A DNA stretch of 64,000 nt, from the NCBI GenBank assembly GCA_905221605.1, contig CAJNDS010000580.1, positions 443,276-507,275 of the forward strand. Direction: 5' to 3'. The number at the start of each line of letters is the position of its first letter. Position 1 is the first letter of the stretch. Of this stretch, positions 31,238-42,946 are shown one piece after another. The stretch comes from Symbiodinium natans (lineage: Eukaryota > Sar > Dinophyceae > Suessiales > Symbiodiniaceae). A program made the position numbers and the translations under genes. Under the pieces are notes generated by a model. The model did no database searches and had not been told where the DNA came from. It was given only the letters and a program-made list of their open reading frames with translations.

Positions 31238-31523
31238 CGGCTTCCAAATCCGTTTTTTTGGCAACTTTGCAACTGTGGCATTCCCACAGGTTTCGCACAC
31301 GGGGCTTTGCTTCCGCCTCACCAAATCTGCGGCTGCGTCACAGCCTGCCCACGGTTTTTGATTTACCTCACAAAAACAAGGTCCTCTACCAAGGCTGCAG
31401 CACCGCCTCCCCGGCTCTTTGCTTCCTCATCCCAGTACAACCTCCCGCAGGCTCTTTGCTTCCACTCACCCAAGGTCTGGGCTCTTTGCATCCCACCTCG
31501 GGCATTAGGGCTACAACGTTTTT

Positions 31524-31840
31524 TTCTAGCGGACGCCTCTTTACATCAGTAGCACAATAGGCCGTTCTTGTGGGTCTCGCAACTAGGTGTGAAACAGATC
31601 GCCGTGAAAGCAAGAAGAACAAGAAAGACGAAACAGACACACCAACCAAACCAACCAAACAACCCAGCAGCAACCAAAAGAAACCAAAAGCGACCAAACT
31701 ACTAGGTTCCCCGCGCTCTCAGTACTCAACGTTCGTCCAAATAGTCCAAGAGCACATCCATGCCGCACCAAGCTGTGCAGGGAAATCGCAAAATGCGAAT
31801 GTATGCCAGAATATCAAAACCACCATCTTGTAGCCATTTG
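31524..31840 (-). mobile_element. A-tailed retroposon, copy A
   Basis: In minus sense, about 310 bp ending TGTGCTACTGATGTAAAGAG, then GCGTCCGCTAG and A7. It shares its whole length with the copy at 53330-53640 (opposite orientation), starting near CAAGATGGTGGTTTTGA. Four other copies share only the 3' end or part. An oligo-A tail in every orientation indicates retroposition. Confidence 0.65.
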
Positions 31841-32892
31841 CTCAACGTCAATCTGCAGATATCTGCAAAGATCAGCGGTGCCACCACAGTTGGTCATCCA
31901 TCGCAAGATGACAAGAGAAGCCACTAGAACAGAAGCCAACCCTTCCAGCAGGAAGGGCAGGCCAAAACGTGCCCCATGGTTTCAGCCAGTGGAACTTTAA
32001 CACACACCAAAACAACCGCAGCAACCCAAGACCAAGCACCAAACGTCTATGTGTCCCCAGCGCTCAGTACTTAAGGTTGTCGCAGAAATCCAGGTAAAAT
32101 CAAGCAGTGCAGAGCATGCAGGGGGGTTGCAAAATGCGAAAGTTTGCCAGATCATTCTGTTAAGCACTTTTTCAACATGGCTTGGCTGTACTTGGAACTT
32201 GAAGCCAATTAGACAGTTCTTTGATGTTGTTGCTCAGGGCGATCACCATGGGATGCTCTGAACTGGTTCTGCACAAATTGCTTACAATTGCTCGTTCTGT
32301 GTCAAGAACCACAACTGCGCTGTTGATGTAGAAAAGGCATTGGTTCAAAAAAAACAAGAGAAGTGCTTACAGAGGGCCAGACGTGCAGGTGCCAGCAGAT
32401 GGACCGCCGTGGGTGTTCTGCTAGAACTGCAGCAGAGAAGTGCAGAAAATAAATAAAGCGTTGGTAACGCAGTTGCGATGCTCTGTTAGGGCAATTCCAA
32501 TTACTGATGCTGCTGTGCGCACAGCTGGTCTAGAGAAGAAGCACTCAATCGCCGTGCGCAACGCCAATTGGCGGAAAGCCGACCATGGCCCCAACTAGCC
32601 GCTAACAGCACCGACCTCCAGGGTGGTCCCATCGGCTTTTGTGCCGGTGGAAAAGAAACAAGACATATTTCTATTTTGAATGTGCTTTGACCAGTGAAGT
32701 CATACTGTGCAAGCCGGCAACTGGTCTTAAAAAGCTGCCCGATCAAATGCTAGATTTAATTTGAAGATTGCATGCGCTGGAAAGCAGCGTCAATGGCAAG
32801 AACTTTAAGCTTGGATCTGGACTCGATGTTACGTTAAGGCTAGCTGGTTTTGGCAGATGCGATGGGCTGTTGCGGCGAGCAACCCCATGTGG
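31841..32892. other. Degraded repetitive DNA, no intact gene
   Basis: It contains a fragment related to the retroposon family (about 32040-32160, around GCGCTCAGTACTTAA) and a segment at 32165-32310 that resembles 33868-33975 (CAGGGCGATCACC... against GAGGGTGCCCTGG...). Open frames are short and carry no motif I recognise. Confidence 0.45.
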
Positions 32893-33660
32893 CTACCTCT
32901 TAGTTGTAGGCGCCAACTCCGATGGGGTGAGAAAGATCAACGGGTCCAGCCCACGGGTGAATGATAAGGTTGCACAAGGAAAATCCAGCCTTGCTTTGGA
33001 ACAAGAAGCCTGACGCTTGACAAAGACACACAAGCCCAAGGTGAGTCCAGCGAGCACGCAGTTGATTGCGCCAAAGCCAAAGTTGGCACTTAGGAAATGT
33101 TTTGAATGCCCCCATATTACGTGCTGGTAAGTCTCCATAAGGCTCATGTTCTTATCGCGCAATTCTTCTTCAGGGAAACTTGAGCGCAGTAAGGACTTGA
33201 TTTGCAGCATTATTTTTATTATATTGAGAGACAAAGCGGGTGGAAGCATTATCAAAAATTTGATGTTTAAAGAAAGCACAATATCTGCGATCAGCCAGCT
33301 AAGTTCCAGACGGGTGCTCAGTTTGCTCTTTCCTTCAGGATGGTCTGTTGTGCTGACCCGAGTCTCTAGCCACCTTCCGGCTGGACTACGGTAAGAGCAG
33401 ACAGGCAATGCAAGCTAGGCCCTGCGGCATCAAAAGGGCATCCTGCCCCCCTAATGCAAAAAGACAGGCTTCCGGGCCTGCATGCGCAGAACAGCGGAAA
33501 TCTCTGGTAGAAGGCGCACAGACGTGCTGAGCGAAAATGTTGATTGCAGGCCCGCAGACTTGAGCCTGCCGCTTGCATGATCGTTTCTGCCTGCTTGAGC
33601 AAGAAAGATCGCACGCGAACAATGCAAGACTGCTTTGCTTTGAATGCCAGCCAAAAACAA
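32893..33660 (-). pseudogene. Decayed copy of the SF1-helicase ORF (C-terminal part)
   Basis: Minus-strand frames recapitulate the C-terminal helicase part of the ORF at 47831-51658, in the same order but with frame changes: KQAETIMQAAG (about 33595), RLLPEISAVL (about 33510), PAGRWLETR (about 33385), LIADIVLS (about 33300), NMSLMETYQ (about 33150), GLCVFVKRQAS (about 33030) and LSFTRGLDPLIFL (about 32960, motif VI). Identity is clearly lower than that of the 44.6-kb copy, so it is an older relic of the same family. Confidence 0.7.
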
Positions 33661-34136
33661 GTTTAGCACAGTCCAATACCGGTCTGCATTTCGGTTGCCG
33701 CCGGCAAAGCAGAGTCTTCTAGACAGGAGGTGGCTGGAATGGCAGTAATCAAGTGGCGTGGGTTTCTGTCGCGATCAAGTGCCATGTCGCACTCGCTGTG
33801 GTAAGCATGCCACCCTTTAACTCTGCGCTTCTCCGCTGCAGTTCTCCCGCTTTTGCGCACTTCCGGCAAACATTGCTTGGTTGTGCTTGGAGCTTGGAGC
33901 CATTGTGGTTCTTCGTCGTTGCTTAGAGGGTGCCCTGGACTGGTCCGCACACCGCTGACAATTGCTTGCTGAATGCCGCTCGCTTGCGGCGTTGGCGGCG
34001 CTTGCCGTGTGCAGGCAAGCGTTTCCGAGCCTGCTAACTGCGGCACCGCTTGCCGTGTGCAGGCAAGCGTGCCCGCTTGCACTTAGATCCTGTCCCTTTA
34101 AGGCCAGAACTTTAGAAGCACAGTGCCCAACATCCC
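33661..34136. other. Non-coding region with twin hairpins
   Basis: GCTTGCCGTGTGCAGGCAAGC, a 7-bp stem hairpin, occurs twice (34000-34020 and 34048-34068), with a related GCTTGC nearby. Otherwise degraded sequence similar to 32165-32310. No gene recognised. Confidence 0.5.
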
Positions 34137-35205
34137 TTGCTTAATTCTGCAATTGGTCATACAAGCACAGTCCCCCCAAAACCCCCCTGCCTATCTCTGC
34201 AATTGAACTTTAGAAGCACAGTGCCCAACATCTCTTGCTTAATTCTGCAATTGGTCATACAAGCACAGTCCCTCCAAAACCTGCCTATCTCTGCAGTCCC
34301 AAAACCCGACTGCCTATCTGTGCAGTTGGTCATACAGGCACAGTCCCCCCAAAACCCCCCTGCCTATTCTGCAATTGGTCATACAAGCACAGTCCCCCCA
34401 AAACCCCCTTCCTATCTCTGTAACTGGTCATACAAGCACAGTCCCCCCAAAACCCCCTTCCTATCTCTGCAACTGGTCATACAAGCACAGTCCCCCCCCT
34501 TCCTGTTTCTGCAATTGGTCACACAAGCACAGTCCCCCCAAAACCCCCTTCCTATCTCTGCCATTGGTCACACAAGCACAGTCCCCCCAAAACCCCCTTC
34601 CTATCTCTGCAATTGGTCATACAAGCACAGTCCCCCCAAAACCCCCTTCCTATTCCCCCCAAAACCCCCTTCCTGTCTTTGCAACTGGTCATACAAGCAC
34701 AGTCCCCCCAAAACCCCCTTCCTATCTCTGCAATTGGTCATACAAGCACAGTCCCCCCAAAACCCCCTTCCTATCTCTGCAACTGGTCATACAAGCACAG
34801 TCCCCCCAAAACCCCCTTCCTATCTCTGTAACTGGTCATACAAGCACAGTCCCCCCAAAACCCCCTTCCTATCTCTGCAACTGGTCATACAAGCACAGTC
34901 CCCCCAAAACCCCCCTTCCTATCTCTGCAGTCCCAAAACCCGACTGCCTATCTGTGCAGTTGGTCATACAGGCACAGTCCCCCCAAAACCCCCCTGCCTA
35001 TCTCTGCAATTGGTCATGCAAGCACAGTCCCCCCAAAACCCCCATTCCTATCTCTGCGATTGGTCATACAAGCACAGTCCCCCCAAAACCCCCCTGCCTA
35101 TCTCTGCAATTGGTCATACAAGCACAGTCCCCCCAAAACCCCCCTGCCTATCTGTGCAATTGGTCATACAAGCACAGTCCCCCCAAAACTGCAATTGGTC
35201 ATAGA
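34137..35205 (+). repeat. 49-bp satellite array (about 20 units)
   Basis: The unit runs CTATCTCTGCAATTGGTCAT, then ACAAGCACAGTCCCCCCAAA, then ACCCCCTTC. Units differ at a few positions (AATTGG/AACTGG, CCTTCC/CCTGCC) and two are partly deleted. Because 49 is not a multiple of 3, all frames stay open for long stretches by accident. It lies beside the 3' end of the MULE ORF. Confidence 0.95.
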
Positions 35206-35310
35206 AGCACATTCCCGCAAACGCAAAGCATTTTCCAGAGATTCTGCACCAACTGCCGTGGCGACTTCCGAAGAGTTCCCAAACTTCTTGGAAGTGCCCT
35301 GCACATGCGG

Positions 35311-37491
35311 TTACGAAAGGGCGCGCACCTCAGGTGATGGAGTCCGCACCTTCTCACGGAAGCCAGCGGATTGCTTGTTTTTTTTGGCTCGACCGCGCTT
35401 GTGGGCCTTTGGCCCATGTGCGATCGGATTCAAATTAAAGTCGGACACAAGGCTTTTTACAAAAGCAGCGTGCTCAGACGCTGTGTCATGAGTAAAGTGC
35501 GGATGCTCGTCCAAAATTTGGCCATCGGCCAAGCAACACACCAACACGTAACGGTAGAACAAGGATTTATGACGCTTGAAACTCCACATGTGCACGTTCC
35601 CCAAGCTTTGTCGCATCATGAGCTCAGGGTCTTCATGCAAACACGACATAAACAAGTCCAAACGACTCTGCAACTCTTCTGGCTTTTCCAGAGCGAGTTT
35701 CATCTGGTACTTAGGAAGCACATACACTTCTGCCACAGCTTTGGTGCGTCCATCAATTAGAACACGGGCACCGTCCAAAACCTCCTTCAAGTACGTGTGT
35801 TCCGCACCGTGCTCTTCCAACCATTCTCGCATCTGGGCGGCACTTAGCCGCCTGTGCTGGACGCCGCACGGGTCTACATCTGGCTCTGACATAATCTGCT
35901 TGCCCTTGTTCGACAAGTGAACTGGCAGAGGCGTTTCAAGTCGGAAGAACACACTTGCGAATTGCCCGGTCCGTGTCCAGGTCAGAAGAAGTTGGGCCGT
36001 GTTTTGAACTAGATCACCCAAATCCAGGTGCCTTCCATCTTTGGGCAAACTCCCCTTCAGTGTCCGCCACATCCTCTCCTGGCTGTTGGAGGTGTATGTG
36101 TTGTAGCCAATACAAATGGAGCCCAAGCCTGACTGCCACCGTGCTCCGTACCAGCGTCTAGAAGACTTGTCTAAGATGTGCTCCTCCAAGTAAGCGGCCA
36201 TGGACTCCTGATTTGGCTTAGGTATTGAGTCCGACCTTAAAGACTTACCCTCTGACTCTTAGACCAGTCTATCTTTCGAACCACACTCCTCGTGCCACTC
36301 GTTGCGAAGCCGACCCAGGGTGTCTTTCCAGACGGTATGAAATTCACTGGGTTGCGAAAGCTTCGCTGAAAACTCGACCACGTCGGTGATGTAAGTTCTC
36401 AAGTTGGTGTCTTGCAGTTTGCCGGCATTGTCCTTAATGTTCTTCTTCACATGTTGCAAATCCCGGTGGATGCATGCACCTGGGAACTGGCGCTGCATGG
36501 CTGCAAACGCACCTGCGTGGCCGTCGAGGAAAATGTTGCTTACCTTTCCCGGATTCACACCCGTCTTGTCAATGAAAGCCTTGCACAAGAGATCATACGC
36601 ACTCTCATCTTCAGCTTCAGAGACACTGAACATCACAGGCCAGAACCGACATCTCACCTTTCCATGGTCGTCTCTATGAAGTACTGCAAGTCCCAAACTT
36701 CCAAGAACCAATCTTTGATGGTTCGTCTGGTACGTGCAATCGGAGATCAAGATGATCCTTTCACTTCCTGCCATGTACTCCGTGGCGGCCTGCATGTTGG
36801 ATGCCTCAAAGAAGGCAAAGCGAACTTCATCTTCGGACACTGCGGCGTTCATGCTCTCGAACACAGATACTGGTTCTGGCGGATTGTTCAAAAAGTCCTT
36901 CAACATTTCCACCAGGTCCACACAGAACTTCGACCGCTTTTTTAAGTATCTGTGTCGCGAACCATCCAAAGCACGAGTCGTTGGAATATGTGCCTCTGGC
37001 ACTTTGTCCGTGACCATCTGCTTCTTCGCGAGTGCGGTAGGAAGATGACTGTACTTTCTTTTCAAGATGGACTGCTCCACCTGTGCCCAAAACCCTGCAA
37101 ACCCGCAAGAACCAATGTTCGCAGAACTGCTAAACCCAACAAACAAGTCTCATTGTTCACAAACAATCCCACCTCCAACTTTGACTGTCCATCATGCTTT
37201 CGATCCTTCTTGTTGCACTCCACAATGAAGAATCTTTCGCCTTCTTGCACAAGGCCGAGCAACTGTAAGTTCTCTTGCTTCAGAAACATGAACCTAAAGG
37301 CCAAACCACAACCATCATGTCTGTGGCAATGCCCGAGCACCGTGGTCTGCTTCTGAAAGGTGGAGACTTTCAACTCAATGCGCTCTTCACCGGAGTTTTG
37401 CAACCATGCACGAGCTGTCGCCGTCAAGTCTTGCTCTGCCGAAGCAGAACAAGAAAGCACATGCCAGACGTACACGGATTTAGGCGCCATT
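35311..37491 (-). pseudogene. MULE-type (Mutator-like) transposase, broken by a frameshift and one stop
   Basis: It begins at ATG 37491 (AAAATGG context). The N-terminal part has a Cys/His-rich region (GHCHRHDGCG, then VECNKKDRKHDG), like the zinc finger before MULE cores. A frame change near 37100-37140 leads into the core: SDCTYQTNHQRLVLGSLG (first Asp), then IFLDGHAGAFAAMQRQFPGA (second Asp) and HRDLQHVKKN, ending GSKDRLV before TAA at 36261-36259. The same frame continues at once into the third block with NSQERMWRTLK (Glu) and ends at 35311. So the DDE residues survive but two lesions break the ORF. It would have moved DNA by cut-and-paste. No terminal inverted repeats were identified. 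Confidence 0.75.
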
Positions 37492-37539
37492 TTGAACAAA
37501 AAATGAACCTGCAAATGTTGCGCAATTCCAGCTCCGGTT

Positions 37540-37860
37540 CTTCTGCACACACACACACACACATTTGCATACATACATCCATCCATGCATACATACATAC
37601 ATACACACATACATACAAACACACACACACATACATACATACATACATACATACATACATACATACATACATACATACATACATACATACATACATACAT
37701 ACATACATACAACATACACACATACATAGGAAGCACATACATACATACATACATGCATACATGCATACAGGCAGACATGCATACATGCATACATGCATGC
37801 ATGTACACATGCACACACGCATACACGCATACATGCACACATGCATACATGCACTCTGTA
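37540..37860 (+). repeat. CATA/CATGCA microsatellite
   Basis: Arrays of ACAT (37620-37710) and mixed ACATGCAT (37730-37860). Open frames rich in Cys-Val-Met or His-Thr here are repeat artefacts. It lies immediately upstream of the MULE start codon. Confidence 0.95.
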
Positions 37861-38885
37861 CTGCAGAGGCAAAACAGCACCGTAGAGTGCCTTCCAGGAT
37901 GGGTTTCGCCTCTGCAAGCCTGCGGAAATCCGGAAAGAAAATTGTAATTTTGCACCAGGCCCTCTCGGTGCAAGACACCTGGTTCATTTTGGGTTTTCTG
38001 TCAAACTGGTCTTGAGACACTCTTTTTTTTCTCCTGTTCAAAGTGGTCTTAAGAACACTCTTTCGTGCAAGACAACCCTCTGGTTAATTTTTTTGAGTTT
38101 CCTGTTAAAGTGGTCTTAAGACCTTTCGTGCAGACAGCCTCTAGTTTTTGTTTTTTTTTTGGTTTTCTGTCAAAGTGTTCTTGAGACACTGTTTTGGTGC
38201 AAAACACCTGGTTCATTTTTTTGGGTGAGTGGTTTCAAGACACCCTTTACACATGACACAGACACACATAGACAGATACAGACACAGAAACAGACAGCAG
38301 TTTGGACTGGAGTTTAGTGGAGGTGCCAAATTGGAGCCTTCTGTCAACTCTTTCCAGCATGTATGTGTGTGTGTGTTTTTTACTTGAATTAAGAGAACCG
38401 CCCAAACTTAAGGTCTTAGATGATTTTGCGTTTATAAACCTGACCATCAGAGTGGCTCCTTTATTTTTTTTATTTTAGATCTTGAACTGCTTGCAAAAAC
38501 TCTCAACCTGCTTTTTTGGTTCAGAGAAGCTTGGTGGCCAGAATCGGTTTAAAAGTAATTTTGTTGGCCAAACCAGATTTTTCTCTGACTGGAATGACGA
38601 ATGACACACAAAACCCAAAACCGATAAGACATACACAGAGAATAAAACAGACACAGACACACACATAGAACATAGACACGCAAAAAAGCAGACAAGACAC
38701 AAAGAAAAAAGAGCACAAACAAAAATGCAAAGCATGGACACAAGTCTTTGCTTTGGCAGTGTAAGTTTTTCTGTATTGGTTAGATCTTATGTTTAAGCAA
38801 TTTGCTTTTGGGTTTTTGGAGTTGTGCAGAGTTCAAATAAAAAATAAAAAACTTGAAACAAAGGCAAAGAATTTTTTTTTTTGGA
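37861..38885. other. No gene recognised; imperfect tandem repeat
   Basis: Between about 37960 and 38245 a 60-70-bp unit containing CACCTGGTTCATTTT, TTTCTGTCAAA(C/G)TGGTCTTGAGACAC is repeated about four times with drift. The remainder is T-rich with short ACAGACACAG runs. Confidence 0.6.
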
Positions 38886-39180
38886 CTGACGCCTCTTTAC
38901 TACATCAGTAGCACAGTAGGCCGGTCTTGTTGGGCTCGACGTAAAGGGTGAAACAAAGTCAGCGCACACAATCCGCCAGACACACCAAGCAACCACCAAG
39001 CAAACAAACACCAAAGAAACAAAGCGAGCAATCGCGCTGAACTACTAGATACCCCACGGACTCAGTACTCGAAGTCGTCAATGAAGTCCCGGTTCACAAG
39101 GAAGCACAGAGCTTGTGGGGGAATCGCAAATTGCGACATTGCCAGATTCTCAAAACCACCATCATGTAGCCACTGGTGCG
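38870..39180 (-). mobile_element. A-tailed retroposon, copy B
   Basis: In minus sense it ends CCGGCCTACTGTGCTACTGA, then TGTAGTAAAGAGGCGTCAGTCC and A11. Upstream, a frame ending FENLAMSQFAIP and DDFEY before a stop matches the frame at 39932-40040, so a short ORF tail precedes the 3' region. Confidence 0.6.
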
Positions 39181-39316
39181 ACAGCGGTTATTCAAACCGA
39201 GGTCATCAGAAGAGGTTCGGATCACGTACTCGTTGTCAAGGACAGACAACCGACACTCAATGGCGAAAGGATGTTGCAAGTCAGACTCCCTAGGGGGGAT
39301 GAAAGATGTGCATATG

Positions 39317-39662
39317 CCCCATGGTGGTCAGCCAGTGGGGACTTAACAGCAAGAACAATCAAGGTAAGACCGGCCCAGGGCACTCCATGGTGGTCAGCCA
39401 GTGGAGTAGCTCCGAGCTCTGGGTGCTCCATTCACCTTGGCGTACAAGTGCCCACCCAGAGAGGTGTCCGCGCCCGGCACAGGGGGCATATGCCCCATGG
39501 AGGTCAGCCAGTGGGGACTTAACAGCAAGAACAATCAAAGCAGGACCGGCCCAGGGCACTCCATGGTGGTCAGCCAGTGGAGTAGCTCCGAGCACAGGGT
39601 TCTCCAGTCAACCTGGCGTACAAGTGCCCACCCAGAGAGGTGCCCGCGCACGGCCAGAGGGG
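39317..39662 (+). repeat. 176-bp tandem duplication, with a third partial copy
   Basis: Two units (39317-39492 and 39493-39662), each starting GCCCCATGG(T/A)GGTCAGCC and containing a second CATGGTGGTCAGCCAGTGG. A partial third copy is at 40156-40262. The core CCATGG..TCAGCCAGTGG also appears at 31976 and, inverted, near 53165-53185. Confidence 0.8.
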
Positions 39663-39931
39663 GGGCGAGAGTAGCTGCAGCTACCGATTCCACGGGGAGA
39701 GTCCACAGCGAGTTACCAAACCCTTAACGCCACAGGGTTTATAATGACAACGAGGAAACTCCCAGTCCAGGCATCTCACACAAGGCCACGCAACCTTGGC
39801 GCTGGCCTGCGCATCGGCACGCATCAGGTCCCTCCAAACCCAAACCCGCGCCTGCCAAGTTAGCGGGTGCATAATCTCCACGTAGAAGTGTCCACAGCCA
39901 GCGCGCCGAACTGCTAGGTCACCCTGTGCAC

Positions 39932-40540
39932 TCAGTACTCGAAATCGTCGAAGAGGCCGGGAGCACACATGTAGCACCGAGTGCGCAGGTGCGTCGCAAA
40001 AGGCGACGTTGCCAGATTCACAAAACCACCATCATGCAGCACCGACGCGAATACATTCAGCACCAGCCAAAGGTCGTTCACGAGAAGGTTCACAAGGCCG
40101 CCATCACAGGTGGGGCATAGTCCACGGGAACCTTCTTGATTCAAAGTATAAAGTTGCCCCATGGTGGTCAGCCAAGGGGACTTAACGGCAAGAACAAAGG
40201 GTAGGACCAGCCCAGAGCACTCCATGGTGGTCAGCCAGTGGAGCCTCTCCGAGCACAAGGCGCAACGTTCTTTTGACTTACAAGAGTCTCGTCCGACGGC
40301 CAAAGCAAGCTTGACTGCTTCGTTCCAATCAGAGCCATCAGGTAAACCCAAGCAGGCGGGGACCCCACCTGCCCTGCAGGAAGCGGGAGAGTCCCCCAGT
40401 CGAAACTTCGCACTCAAGGCCAAGCAACTATTTCCTTGGCCGGTGAGGGTTGAGGGTTCAATAACCAGAATCAGACCCTCCATGCCCAAACCGACAGACG
40501 TCGGCGAGGAGATGTAAGGGCTTACATCACGCTTGGCCAC
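39932..40540 (-). pseudogene. 3' ORF fragment of a repeated element (ends DDFEY)
   Basis: An open frame of 202 codons whose last about 65 residues look genuine: LCPTCDGGLVNLLVNDLWLV, then LHDGGFVNLATSPFATHL and a C-terminal FDDFEY. Near copies of this end occur in the retroposon copies at 39.1 kb and, more decayed, 31.8 and 53.4 kb. The N-terminal part overlaps the GGTCAGCCAGTGG repeat and is probably not coding. Function unknown; it may be the C-terminus of the autonomous partner of the A-tailed family. Confidence 0.4.
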
Positions 40541-41308
40541 CTACCGATGGGGAGGTAGTCATATGGCTGCTTTGACGCGAGCAGAGATTTACACCCAAGC
40601 AGGCAGGGAACCCCCGCAGCAACCCAAGCACAGGCGAGAATGGCTCTCGTGAAGGCCAGGTTGTCCACAGGTGCGTAGTCCGTGGCAGATGGCCAGTGGA
40701 GCAACCACGAAAGAAAGACCTCCCGTTCCCACAGGCACACTGCGGGGCCGACCCAGAAGGGTGTTTACAGCTGCAAGCTGTAAGCACACAAAAGACAAGC
40801 ACGATCCAATCCGTGGCATAGACTACGAGAGAGTTGCCAAACCAAGAGTATCCTGAGGTAGTCTTGCGGCATGTATCGGCAAGGAGATGTGAGGGCTCAC
40901 ATCACGCTAGGCAGCATCCCAGTCCGGACGCCGGGAGCGATGGCCAGCTGTGGTATGGGAACGCTTCCCGTCTTTGGTGCGAAGCACTCTCCGTGGCAAT
41001 TTTTTCAAATTTTCCAAAATGCAAGTTTCAGCACTTTTCAAGGTTTTTGGAGTTAATATTCATTGTTTGCAGGCGTCGCTGGGTCGTTGTTCAGCTCTCT
41101 GCAGTGGTCTTAGCCGGAATTTACCTAGACGGAATTTCTGAAAGCTGCATATTTTCAGAAATTTAGATTTTTGTCTTTGAAAACCATGAAAAATGTGTTT
41201 TTTTTCCTTTCGTTAAAAACTTTTTTGTTTGCTTCCATTTTACCTGGCAAGATAGTAAGGCTCATTTTGTTTTCAGATCATTTCGTTAACAATGTTTCTC
41301 AAACAAGG

Positions 41309-41345
<37 letters not shown>

Positions 41346-42946
41346 ATCAATTGATGTTTTTAGAATTGTGCTCAATCTGCTTTGACCAAGGCAACTTCGA
41401 ACCAGTGTTTTTCTGGTTTTAAATGTTTTTCATGTTTGAAATTACAAAAATTGCTCAACAGGGCATCTTCAATTTGCTCAAGTTTGGTGTTGCCTTGCAT
41501 GTGTTGAGCCAGACAGAAAAAACAGCCAAAGTTTTTTTAAGGTCATGTTTCTTTGCTTTGTTCAGCCTTTGCAGGTGCAAACAGGAAAAAATGCACGTCA
41601 AGTCAAAGCAGCAGAAAAAAAAATGGGCTAAGTTTAAAGTCTTGGCTTTGACGGGAAACGGTAGATGGGCTGCGACAACTGCAATTGCAGACCGCGTGGG
41701 TGGTGGTGGCGGACCGTGGACATAAGTTATGACTCAATGACTCATGACTATGACATGACTCATGACTCATAACTCATGAATCCCATGTCTTTGCACTTTC
41801 GTTTGATGTTGGTTGAATGGTAGGTGCGCCGTCTCATCCCTCTTTTCAATCTTATTGCTCTAGCGAACTGGGGCGCTGTTGCGTTGAAGAAGCAGTGAAG
41901 GAAAAAAAATGACTTATGACTTCCACAAAATACATTCTGTTTTTTTTTGAACGCCGCGTTTTTTCTATGTTTTTCAAGATTTTCAATATGTTAAATTTTG
42001 ATCCAAAGCAAGCCGGTTGGCTTAGTTTCAAAAAGTTAGTATGGATCATCTTGTTCATTTCGTTGACAATGTTTCTCAAACAAGGAAAAATTGAACAAAA
42101 TCAATTAACGTTTTTTTTTTTATTTTGTTTTTCAGGCAAGTTTGTTCAGAGCGATTCTGTTTCTAAACAAGGCATTCCAAAATTATTATTCATATTGCAG
42201 ACTTTGAAATGCTTCGAAACCAGTTTTTTTCTGTGTTTTAAACGTTTTTTCATGTTTGAAATTTTAAAACAATTTGCTTTAAAAAACGTAGCAAAAGAGC
42301 ATCTCCAATTTGCATCTCAAGTATGGTGTGGCCTGCATGTGTCAAGCCAGGACAGCTGAAAAACACAGACCAAGTTCTTTGAAGTTCTGTTTCATTGCTG
42401 GTGGTTTTGTTTCAGCCTTTTCTGCAAACAGGAAAAAATGCACGTCCTCCAATACTGCATGTGTGTGTGCCGCCTCCAATGCTGCATGTGCCTCTGCTGC
42501 TGTGCATGATGCTGTGTGCTGCCATACTGCAACTGCGGCCTACCTTCGAGAAGCGAGCGCAGAAGGAAAACAAAACAGTCAACGCAGGGCCGCCGGGAAG
42601 CTCAAGTTGGTTGCAGGCTCGAACAGCAGCCGAGGGCGGCTCAGACATCCATCTGTTCCGGGCAGCGGAACGTGCACGGGCCCTAAGGGCAAGGTTAATG
42701 CAAGGATGGAGCCTATTGGACAGCAGCGAACCGGTTTGGGCGCACGAAGCCCGGTTCACACAAAAATTTTTTCAATTCTTTCTTGAGCAATAGAGTACTG
42801 AACGAGCATATACTCGGTGCACAAGAGTGATGAAAGCCCACATGAAAAGATGGGGGGGAGGAAACACATCACGTTTGGGAAAAAGAATTCTGCACAAGCG
42901 AGCACATTTGCGGCCAGAGGCCGGAGTAAAACGGCAAGACCAGAGC
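40541..42946 (+). repeat. Imperfect duplication in a T-rich region, no gene
   Basis: About 41210-41600 and 42035-42440 are related (both have CAATGTTTCTCAAACAAGGA, then TTTTCATGTTTGAAATT, and end AACAGGAAAAAATGCACGTC). Copy 1 carries a poly-A run (about 41312-41344) flanked by CATCAATTGATG. At 40499 and 40883 a short motif GAGATGT(A/G)AGGGCT(T/C)ACATCACGC is repeated. ATGACTC runs occur at 41730-41780. Open frames carry no recognised motif. Confidence 0.55.

Noticed and set aside
31828-31850. Resemblance to the dinoflagellate spliced leader (TGTAGCCATTTGCTCAACG)
   Set aside because: It matches the spliced-leader core only with missing bases, and equivalent positions in the other retroposon copies do not match, so it is probably chance.
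34137-35205. Possible CRISPR-like array
   Set aside because: Units are contiguous with no unique spacers, and the setting is eukaryotic.
34137-35337. Open frames of 320-355 codons rich in Pro/Ser/Gln/His
   Set aside because: Product of the 49-bp satellite; the same peptide appears in several frames because 49 is not divisible by three.
37424-38041. Cys/Val/Met-rich and His/Thr-rich long frames
   Set aside because: Encoded by the CATA microsatellite; only the part after the ATG at 37491 (minus) belongs to the MULE ORF.
38893-38940. tRNA box-A-like TAGCACAGTAGG in the retroposon 3' end
   Set aside because: It is on the antisense side relative to the A tail, and any box-B-like sequence is too close, so a tRNA-derived SINE is not supported.
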